Below are positions 54,047-61,079 of a stretch of 64,000 bases of DNA, piece by piece. This DNA is from an uncultured Collinsella sp. GTDB lineage: Bacteria; Actinomycetota; Coriobacteriia; Coriobacteriales; Coriobacteriaceae. The DNA is taken from contig CAAEDE010000069.1 of the NCBI GenBank assembly GCA_900754525.1, positions 3,463 through 67,462 on the forward strand, written 5' to 3'. Both the position numbers and the translations under genes were made by a program. The first letter of the stretch is position 1. Each line of letters opens with the position of its first letter. The notes beneath the pieces were generated by a model that was given only the letters and a program-made list of their open reading frames with translations, was not told where the DNA came from and searched no databases.

Positions 54047-54961
54047 ATGACTGATGCCGTTGAGGTTCTGCGAATTGATTCGCTCGAGGACGAGCGGCTC
54101 GATGCCTACGTGCGATTGACGGAGCGCGAGCTGCGCTGCGTGCTGGAGCCGCAAAAGGGCATCTTTATCGCCGAGAGTGCCAAGGTTATCGAGCGCGCGG
54201 TGCGTGCCGGATACCAGCCGGTGAGCTTTCTTTTGGGCGAACGCTGGCTCGACCAGATGATGCCGCTGTTTGAGCGCCTGGTTGTGCGCGAGGGCGCAGG
54301 CCCGGTTCCTGTGTTCGTTGCCTCGATGGAGCTTATGGAGCAGCTGACGGGCTTCAATGTGACTCGCGGTGCGCTCGCTGCATTCCGTCGTCCACGCCAG
54401 ATTCCGGTAGCCGAGTTCTTGGGCGGCGTCGTCGAGGCGGCGGGGGATCGTCCGGTGCGCGTGTGCGTGCTTGAGGGTATTGTCGACCACACCAATGTCG
54501 GCGCGATTTTCCGCTCGGCTGCCGCGTTGAACGTTAACGGTATTTTGGTCAGCCCGACGTGCTGCGACCCGCTGTACCGTCGCTCGGCCCGCGTGAGCAT
54601 GGGCACCGTGTTTCAGGTGCCGTGGACGCGCATTGGCAGCGAGGCTCGTGTGTGGCCGCATGATGGTCTGAGCGCGTTGCACGATGCCGGTTTTTCGTGT
54701 GCCGCTATGGCGTTGACGGACGATTCCGTATCGCTGGACGATCCCGTGCTGCAGAAGATTGATCGCTTGGCGATCTTTATGGGTACCGAGGGTGCCGGCT
54801 TGGGCGCCAAGACCATTGCCGGCTGCGACCGAGCTGTGCGTATTCCGATGGCGCACGGGGTCGATTCGCTCAACGTTGCCGCGGCGAGTGCCGTCGCCTT
54901 TTGGCAGCTGTGCCCGCATGTGAGCAATGAGTATCACTACCAGCCGGGTTTGTATCACTAG
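54047..54961 (+). CDS. TrmH/SpoU-family RNA 2'-O-methyltransferase
   Basis: 304 residues from ATG 54047; the frame opens from 53975 but no start has a strong ribosome site. An N-terminal substrate-binding domain (about 1-120) precedes the SPOUT catalytic domain with VLEGIVDHTNVGAIFRSAAA (motif 1), LAIFMGTEGAGLGAKTI (motif 2) and VRIPMAHGVDSLNVAAASAV (motif 3), all intact. It methylates ribose in rRNA or tRNA; the target nucleotide is not deducible. Confidence 0.88.
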   Translation: MTDAVEVLRIDSLEDERLDAYVRLTERELRCVLEPQKGIFIAESAKVIERAVRAGYQPVSFLLGERWLDQMMPLFERLVVREGAGPVPVFVASMELMEQLTGFNVTRGALAAFRRPRQIPVAEFLGGVVEAAGDRPVRVCVLEGIVDHTNVGAIFRSAAALNVNGILVSPTCCDPLYRRSARVSMGTVFQVPWTRIGSEARVWPHDGLSALHDAGFSCAAMALTDDSVSLDDPVLQKIDRLAIFMGTEGAGLGAKTIAGCDRAVRIPMAHGVDSLNVAAASAVAFWQLCPHVSNEYHYQPGLYH

Positions 54962-55086
54962 GCAGATAGTTCGCACCTGGCTCTGATTCGGGGTGTTTCG
55001 GTCGACGCCAGTCGGTGCTAAGCTGGTGTTGGCTTTGGTCTTAAATTGCCGTTTTGTTGTTTAATATACGTTGGCGGGGAGGGCGT

Positions 55087-56435
55087 GTGGCTAAGAAATC
55101 TACGGCTATCGATGTAACGCAGGGCGTTATTTGGCAGCAACTGCTTTCGCTGTGCGTTCCCATCTTTTTTAGTTCGTTTTTTCAGCAGGCCTACACGCTT
55201 ATCGGTACCTATATCGTCGGTCAGTTTGGCGGCAAGCTCGCACTTGGCGGCATTCAGGCCACGATGGTGCTCACCGAGCTCTGCATTGGCTTTTGCGTTG
55301 GCGTCGGCGCCGGCTGCGCGGTCATTACCGGTCAGTATTTTGGCCAGCACGATGATGAGCGACTGAGCCTTTCGGTCCATACGGCCATGACGCTCGCGCT
55401 GGTGGGCGGTATCGTTTTCTCGATTCTTGGCATAGTGTTCGTTGAGCCCATGCTGGTGCTTATGAATACGCCGCATGAACTATTGGCCGAGGGCGTGGCC
55501 TATGCTCGTTGTTATTTTGCCGCTATGGTTGCGGCACTTTTGCTCAATATGGGAACGGCACTGCTGCGCGCCGTGGGCGACACGCGCGGGCCTGCCGTGA
55601 TCATCGCTTCCGGCTGCCTCGTTAACGTGGTGCTGGATATCATTTTTGTTGCCGTGCTTCATATGGAGGCTCTGGGCTGTGGCATCGCGGTGGCGCTGAC
55701 CATTTGCTCCAACGCCACGATGATCGTGATTCGTATGATGCACGCGCCGGGTGCGTGGCGGCTTTCACTGTCCAAACTCGGCATTGATCCTGGCATTTGT
55801 AAGAGCATGATCTCGTGTGGTCTGCCGCTTGGCTTTCAGTCTGCTGCGTATTCGATTTCCAACGTTTTGATTCAGGTGTCGGTCAACTCGTTTGGTGCCG
55901 ATGTCACCACGGCTTGGGGTCTTTCGGGCCGCCTGGATGGCATTGTCTGGATGGTTACCGAGGCGCTTGGCGTGTCGATCACCACGTTCTCGGCGCAGAA
56001 CTTCGGCGCGCGCAACTACGAACGCATGCGCAAGGGCTACCATACGTCGCTCGTGCTGTCGTTTATGCTCATTGGTGGCCTGTCTGCCGTGCTGCTGGTG
56101 TTCTCGGGTCCGTTGTCGCGTCTGTTTGTCGACGATGCTTCGATTTCGGCGTACACCACGACGATTCTTCATTTTATCGCGCCGTTCTACGCGATTTTCT
56201 CGATTATCGAGAACGCTTCGGGATCCATTCGCGGTGCCGGTGTGAGCTTGCAGCCCATGCTGCTCACGATTTTGGCACCGTCGTGCTCAGGGTGATCTGG
56301 GTGTTTGCGATTATGCCGTTCGATCCGTCGCTTGAGCACCTGCTGCTGGTTTACCCCGTAACCTGGGTAATCACCGCCATGATGTTCACCGTCTACCATC
56401 ACAGCGGCAACTGGCTCGGCCGCGCCACCGCCTAG
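55087..56435 (+). pseudogene. MATE-family efflux transporter, frameshifted near the C-terminus
   Basis: GTG 55087 (GGGGAGGG upstream) opens a MATE transporter with about eleven membrane segments (LLSLCVPIFFSSFFQQAYTL, LNMGTALLRAVGDTRGP, VTEALGVSITTFSAQNFGAR). After ...MLLTIL the frame runs into a TGA at 56293-56295. From about 56280 the next frame continues the family sequence (GTVVLRVIWVFAIMPF ... VYHHSGNWLGRATA) to a stop at 56435. One missing G in TTTTGGCACC, where TTTTGGGCACC would restore the frame, explains it. Either a recent loss-of-function mutation or a sequencing error; the whole reading would be about 450 residues, normal for MATE. Confidence 0.85.
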
Positions 56436-56460
56436 CCATTCGGGACGTCCCCAATGATTA
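56436..56460. repeat. Shortened copy of the GGGGACGT palindromic repeat
   Basis: CATTCGGGACGTCCCCAATGATTA keeps the outer ends of the 36112-36167 element (TCATTGGGGACGT ... ACGTCCCCAATGACTA) with the loop and inner arms deleted. GGGACGTCCC (56442-56451) is a perfect palindrome. It sits between converging genes and overlaps the last codon of the minus-strand gene. Confidence 0.6.
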
Positions 56461-56943
56461 GTATTCGATGCCTTGGCGGGCTAGGAGGCCTTCGTCGAAG
56501 TAGTGTTTGACGGGGCGCATTTCGGTTACTAGGTCGGCAAGGTCGGCCAGTGGCAGCAGTCCACGGCCGGTGAGTACGAGCTCCGTGGTAGCGGGCTTTA
56601 TCGCAATCAATGCTTCGATATCCTCGCGTGTCACAAAGCCGCGACGCATCGCTTCGCCGAGTTCGTCCAGAATGAGCACGTCGACCTGGTTAATCTGTTC
56701 GCGTGCGAGCTCCATGATCTGTGCGGCACAGGCTTCGGGCGTGTCGCGGTCGGCTTGTACGATGCGTAACCCCAATCGAGGCGCTGCGTCATGTTCGGCG
56801 CAGTGTAGCTTCTTGGCAAACTGAAGCATGAGCACGTTAAGTCCATAGCCCGTGGCGCGCAGCGCGAGTCCCAGCGCAGCCGTCGTCTTGCCCTTGCCGT
56901 CGCCCGTATAGATTTGAACCTTGCCGACTTCCAGTGATGCCAT
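56458..56943 (-). CDS. cobO: Cob(I)yrinic acid a,c-diamide adenosyltransferase (BtuR/CobO)
   Basis: 161 residues. P-loop KVQIYTGDGKGKTTAALGLA at the N-terminus, DVLILDELGEAMRRGFV (Walker B region) and ELVLTGRGLLPLADLADLVT are typical of the CobO/BtuR family that adenosylates corrinoids. No other cobalamin genes are nearby, so it may serve salvage. It is slightly shorter than E. coli BtuR (196) because the N-terminal extension is missing, as in many Gram-positive forms. Divergent from ftsH. Confidence 0.9.
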   Translation of the reverse strand: MASLEVGKVQIYTGDGKGKTTAALGLALRATGYGLNVLMLQFAKKLHCAEHDAAPRLGLRIVQADRDTPEACAAQIMELAREQINQVDVLILDELGEAMRRGFVTREDIEALIAIKPATTELVLTGRGLLPLADLADLVTEMRPVKHYFDEGLLARQGIEY

Positions 56944-57035
56944 CTCTGTCCTTTCGTGCCCGGCGTCGGTTTATCGCCGTCCGGGTTGGGTATTCTAGAA
57001 AACATTATCAACCCCAGTAGATGGAGTTCAAGCAG

Positions 57036-58928
57036 ATGGAGATGGATGACAACAAACGTAGACGGAATATGATCCTCTACGTGCTCATCGCCTTCGTCGT
57101 CTACCTCGTGCTCTCGACCGTTCTGATCCCCAACATCGGTCACACGCAGCAGATTACGAAGACCGATTATTCGACGTTTGTCAAAGCGCTCGATAAGAAG
57201 AGCGTCGACAAGGTCGAGTACAACACGGACGATTACACGATTTATTACACCAAGAAGGGCGAGGACGAGAATATCGCCTACAAGACGACCGGTGTGCCGA
57301 ATGACGCGGGCTTTACCGATCGCGTGCTTGAATCTGGCGCCTCGCTTGAGTCGGTTGTTCCCGATAAGAACTCGGGTCTGATGACCTACTACCTGCTCAC
57401 CCTCATTCTTCCCATGGCGATTTTCTTCCTGATCGGCTGGTGGCTTAACCGCCGCATGAAGAAGGCCATGGGCGATGACGGTCCGTCGATGAACTTTGGC
57501 GGCGGCGGTTTTGGCGGCGGTGGACTGGGTAAGTCCGGCGCGCGCGTGATCGCCTCCAAGGACGTGGGCGTGACCTTTAAGGATGTTGCTGGCCAGGAAG
57601 AGGCTAAGGAGTCCCTCAAGGAGGTCGTCGACTTTCTGGAGAAGCCGCAGCGCTACGAGGAGATCGGCGCCAAGCTGCCGCGTGGTGCCCTCCTTGTCGG
57701 CCCTCCGGGTACTGGTAAAACCCTGCTTGCCAAGGCTGTGGCCGGCGAGGCGGGTGTGCCGTTCTTTAGTATTTCTGGTTCTGAGTTCGTCGAGATGTTC
57801 GTCGGCCGCGGTGCCGCTAAAGTTCGCGACCTGTTTAAGCAGGCCAAGGAAAAGGCCCCGTGCATCGTCTTTATCGATGAGATTGATACCATCGGCAAGA
57901 AGCGCGATGGCGGCGGCTTTAGCGGCAACGACGAGCGCGAGCAGACGCTCAACCAGCTGCTGACCGAGATGGACGGCTTCGATAACCACAAGGGTATTGT
58001 CGTCCTCGCTGCTACCAACCGCCCGGACAGCCTTGACCCGGCCCTGTTGCGCCCCGGTCGTTTTGACCGCCGTATCCCTGTTGAGCTGCCCGATCTGACC
58101 GGCCGTAAGAGCATTCTTGAGTTGCATGCCAAGAGCGTGAAGACGCAGCCGCCGATCGACCTGACCGCGATTGCCCGCGCCACGCCCGGTGCCTCGGGCG
58201 CCGACCTGGCCAACATCATCAACGAGGGCGCCCTGCGTGCCGTCCGCGAGGGTCGCAAGCGTGCCACGCAGGACGATTTTGAGGAGTCGGTGGAGGTCGT
58301 CATCGCCGGCCAGCAGCGTAAGTCCACGGTGCTGTCCGACCACGAGAAGCAGGTTGTTTCGTACCATGAGATCGGCCATGCCATCGTTGCCGCCCGCCAG
58401 AAGGGCTCCGCGCCGGTCACGAAGATCACCATCGTGCCGCGCACGAGCGGTGCTCTGGGCTACACCATGCAGGTCGAGGAGGACGAGCGCTTCCTGACCA
58501 CACGCCAGGAGGTCCTGGACAAGCTCGCCGTCTATTGCGGTGGCCGTGCAGCCGAGGAGCTCATCTTTGGCGAGATGACGACCGGTGCCGCCAACGATAT
58601 CGAGCAGGCCACCAAGCTCGCCCGTAACATGGTGACGCGCTTTGGTATGTCCGATGAGTTTGGCATGATGGCGCTCGGTACCGTTCAGAATGCGTACCTC
58701 AACCAGGACACGTCGCTCACCTGCGCCCCCGGTACGGCCGAGCGCGTGGACGCGATTGTCGCCAAGCTGATCGAGGATGCGCATGACCGCGCTCTGCAGA
58801 TCCTGAAGGAGAACAAGTTTAAGCTCCACGAGCTGGCTCGTTATCTGTACAAGAAGGAGACGATCACGGGCGAGGAGTTCATGAATCTCCTCACGCGCGA
58901 GAATCCGCTGATGCCGAAGCAGCAGTAA
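57036..58928 (+). CDS. ftsH: ATP-dependent zinc metalloprotease FtsH
   Basis: 630 residues from ATG 57036, nine bases after a GGAG; ATG 57021 has no ribosome site. Two membrane segments (about 10-30 and 115-137) bracket a small extracytoplasmic domain. AAA domain: VGPPGTGKTLLAKAVAGEAG (from ~G222), IVFIDEIDTIGKKRDG, and the second region of homology ATNRPDSLDPALLRPGRFDR. Protease site H444-E-I-G-H448. A Gly/Phe-rich stretch follows the second membrane helix. Degrades misassembled membrane and short-lived proteins. Confidence 0.95.
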   Translation: MEMDDNKRRRNMILYVLIAFVVYLVLSTVLIPNIGHTQQITKTDYSTFVKALDKKSVDKVEYNTDDYTIYYTKKGEDENIAYKTTGVPNDAGFTDRVLESGASLESVVPDKNSGLMTYYLLTLILPMAIFFLIGWWLNRRMKKAMGDDGPSMNFGGGGFGGGGLGKSGARVIASKDVGVTFKDVAGQEEAKESLKEVVDFLEKPQRYEEIGAKLPRGALLVGPPGTGKTLLAKAVAGEAGVPFFSISGSEFVEMFVGRGAAKVRDLFKQAKEKAPCIVFIDEIDTIGKKRDGGGFSGNDEREQTLNQLLTEMDGFDNHKGIVVLAATNRPDSLDPALLRPGRFDRRIPVELPDLTGRKSILELHAKSVKTQPPIDLTAIARATPGASGADLANIINEGALRAVREGRKRATQDDFEESVEVVIAGQQRKSTVLSDHEKQVVSYHEIGHAIVAARQKGSAPVTKITIVPRTSGALGYTMQVEEDERFLTTRQEVLDKLAVYCGGRAAEELIFGEMTTGAANDIEQATKLARNMVTRFGMSDEFGMMALGTVQNAYLNQDTSLTCAPGTAERVDAIVAKLIEDAHDRALQILKENKFKLHELARYLYKKETITGEEFMNLLTRENPLMPKQQ

Positions 58929-58946
58929 TACCAGTTGCGCAGTGTC

Positions 58947-58988
58947 AATCGCCCCATTTGAGTGTCCATCTCAAATGGGGCGATTTGC
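58947..58988 (+). terminator. Terminator after ftsH
   Basis: AATCGCCCCATTTGAG (58947-58962) pairs perfectly with CTCAAATGGGGCGATT (58970-58985), with a short T tail. Confidence 0.75.
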
Positions 58989-59004
58989 GTGGGGAGAGTT
59001 GTAT

Positions 59005-59460
59005 ATGAAGATCGTGGTAAGTGCCTGCTTGATGGGCGAGAGCTGCAAGTATAACGGGCTCGACAATTACCTTCGCGAACTGGTCGAGGCCTGCGAGCGT
59101 ACGGGGACCGAGGTCCTCTTGGTGTGTCCTGAGGTCTTTGGGGGTCTGCCCACGCCGCGCAAGCCGTCCGAGATTGTGAACGGCGAGGTTCGTACCTGCG
59201 AGGGCATCTCGGTTGATCGCGAATTTCGCCTGGGTGCCCAACGTGCGCTCGATATGTGCGAGCAAGCGGGTGGCCCGGATGAGATCGTCGCGTGCATCCT
59301 GCAAGATCGCAGTCCCTCGTGCGGCGTCGGCCGTATCTACGACGGAACCTTCAGCGGCACGCTCACTCCGGGCAACGGTGTTTTCGTCGACCTTCTACTC
59401 CGCCACGGTTACCGCGTGATCCCTGCAAGTGAATTCGACCCGAGCATGCTACGGCAATAA
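59005..59460 (+). CDS. DUF523-domain protein
   Basis: 151 residues from ATG 59005 (GGGGAGAG upstream). Characteristic DUF523 motifs: VVSACLMGESCKYNGLDNYL, VCPEVFGGLPTPRKPSEI and ILQDRSPSCGVGRIYDGTF. Conserved cysteines suggest a metal- or cluster-related role, but the function is unknown. Apparently monocistronic between two terminators. Confidence 0.88.
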   Translation: MKIVVSACLMGESCKYNGLDNYLRELVEACERTGTEVLLVCPEVFGGLPTPRKPSEIVNGEVRTCEGISVDREFRLGAQRALDMCEQAGGPDEIVACILQDRSPSCGVGRIYDGTFSGTLTPGNGVFVDLLLRHGYRVIPASEFDPSMLRQ

Positions 59461-59500
59461 AAAACCACCACAAAGGTGCCTGTCCCCTTTGTGGTGGTTT
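59461..59500. terminator. Bidirectional terminator
   Basis: AAAACCACCACAAAGG and CCTTTGTGGTGGTTTT pair perfectly, with A-rich and T-rich flanks, between the converging DUF523 and dehydrogenase genes. It can serve both strands. Confidence 0.85.
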
Positions 59501-59510
59501 TGGGTTAGAG

Positions 59511-60593
59511 CTAGAGGGTGTGGCCGTAAGCTTCGGCGGCCTTGATGGCGGCGGCGAACTTCTCGTCGGTGAAGGGCTCAGGGTTTCCCTGCTTCCACTC
59601 GTTGGTGGCGTGCGCGTACTCGCACAGGGCCGGGATATCGGACTCGGAAAGCCCGACCTGCTCAAGCGTCACGGGCAGGCCCATCTGCTTGTTAAAGGCA
59701 GCGTAGCGCTCAAGGTTCTCAGTATCGCCCGTATAGGCAAACAGCACGAGCACGCCCAGGCTCACGACCTCGCCGTGCAGATAGGTTCCCTCACGCGGAA
59801 TGCTGCAGGTGGCGTTGTAGAACGCGTGTGCCACGCTCGAGTTGTAGTAGTAATCGTTCTGGTTGGTCAGGTTCGAGACATAGCCCGTGTTGACCACGAT
59901 GTCGAGCGCGATCTGCTTGACAGCCTCGCTCGACAGGTCCTGGCGCACGTCCTCAAGACCCTGGACGCCATAGGTAAACAGCGGCTCGGAGCAGGTGTGG
60001 GCGAGTGCCAGGCCAAGGCCTGCCGTGTGCTCCAAATTGCCGGCGCTCGTGGCGTACTCGACCTCGGGCTGCTTAGACAGGGCATCGCCCACGCCGGCCC
60101 AGAAGTACTCTGCCGGTGCTTCGGCGATGATCTTGGGGTTGATGAAGATGTGCGCCGGTCGGTTGGGGTACGAATAGCCCTCGAGCGAGCCGTCGTCGTT
60201 GTACACGACGGCAATGGCGGTTGCGGCGGAGCAGTTGGAACAGATCGTCGGGACCGTAAAGACGATCTTCTTGAGCTCGATAGCTGCGGTCTTCACGGTG
60301 TCGAGGGCCTTGCCACCGCCGCAGGCGATAAGCACGTCGGCTTCCTGGCAGGCGGGGGAGTTTACGACCTTGGCGATATTGGCGCGTGTGCTGTTGGTGC
60401 CGTAGACGCGCGTCTCTAGAATTTCGACATCGGTGCCTTCAAGCGCCGCCTCGATGCCCGGCAGCGCCGCGGCCAGGGCTCGCTTGCCGCCGATGATGGC
60501 GACCTTTGTCGCGCCGTACTCCGCCAGTGCGGCGGGCAGCTCGTCAAAGCAATCCTCGCCAACGGTGTAGTCGCTCATTCCAATCGTGCGCAT
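59511..60593 (-). CDS. Iron-containing alcohol dehydrogenase (GldA-like)
   Basis: 360 residues, group III metal-dependent alcohol dehydrogenase. NAD-binding region: VLIACGGGKALDTVKTAAIE and VFTVPTICSNCSAATAIAVV. Candidate metal ligands lie in FWAGVGDALSKQPEVEY (the usual family Asp) and in the later HAFYNATCS and THLHGEVVSLG-type histidines (here TYLHGEVVSL). Closest in pattern to glycerol dehydrogenase or a related polyol dehydrogenase; the true substrate is uncertain. ATG 60593 follows GAAGG on this strand. Stands alone, diverging from the ileS leader. Confidence 0.85.
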   Translation of the reverse strand: MRTIGMSDYTVGEDCFDELPAALAEYGATKVAIIGGKRALAAALPGIEAALEGTDVEILETRVYGTNSTRANIAKVVNSPACQEADVLIACGGGKALDTVKTAAIELKKIVFTVPTICSNCSAATAIAVVYNDDGSLEGYSYPNRPAHIFINPKIIAEAPAEYFWAGVGDALSKQPEVEYATSAGNLEHTAGLGLALAHTCSEPLFTYGVQGLEDVRQDLSSEAVKQIALDIVVNTGYVSNLTNQNDYYYNSSVAHAFYNATCSIPREGTYLHGEVVSLGVLVLFAYTGDTENLERYAAFNKQMGLPVTLEQVGLSESDIPALCEYAHATNEWKQGNPEPFTDEKFAAAIKAAEAYGHTL

Positions 60594-60734
60594 AGCAACC
60601 TTCTTTCGTTCGATAAAGTGCTTTCAGGTATTTTGCTCCAAGAGAAGGTCCACAGCCGCGAGAAATTTCGAACGTATAAAACCAGTGTTGAGGGTTTTTC
60701 GCCGGCGCGGAACGTGCTAGCATACTCCGCATAA

Positions 60735-61036
60735 GCGTTGATGGGGACGAGTAGTCGGCCGTCCGCATGCCACAGAGAGCGGGGAGCGCTGAGAGCCCGT
60801 GCATGCGACCGATGAAAATCACCCCGGAGCTGCGGTCCCAACGGACGTTCCGCGCAGGTTCGTCTCAGTAGACATCGCCGAGATGGTCGTCGATATAGGC
60901 CAGCCGAGTAACGGATGCGAGCGCGCGATAATGCGGGCGAGGGCATCTAAGCTGGGTGGTTAAACGAAGAGCTTTTGCGGGCGTACAGCTCGTTTTGTGG
61001 CGCTTCGTCCCAGCTTGTAGGGACGGGCGCTTTTTT
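60735..61036 (+). promoter_or_regulatory. Isoleucine T-box riboswitch of ileS
   Basis: All key elements are readable. Stem I has ACAGAGAGC and GCTGAGAGC, and a specifier loop GATGAAAATCACC with Ile codon ATC at 60818-60820. Antiterminator: GCTGGG (60951-60956) pairs with CCCAGC (61009-61014), then bulge TGGTTAA (60957-60963, whose TGGT complements the ACCA end of tRNA-Ile), then ACGAAG (60964-60969) with CTTCGT (61003-61008). Competing terminator: CGTCCC (61006-61011) with GGGACG (61020-61025) plus outer GCGC pairs and six T residues. TGCTAGCAT near 60715 is a candidate extended -10. Uncharged tRNA-Ile would switch ileS on. Confidence 0.93.
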
Positions 61037-61079
61037 GGTGCCCAACGGGCGTGTGCGCCCATGACATGAAAGGGGTACC

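Noticed and set aside
56631..58829. 732-codon open frame antisense to ftsH and reaching into the adenosyltransferase gene
   Set aside because: Covers ftsH in reverse and ends in an alternate frame of cobO; not a real protein.
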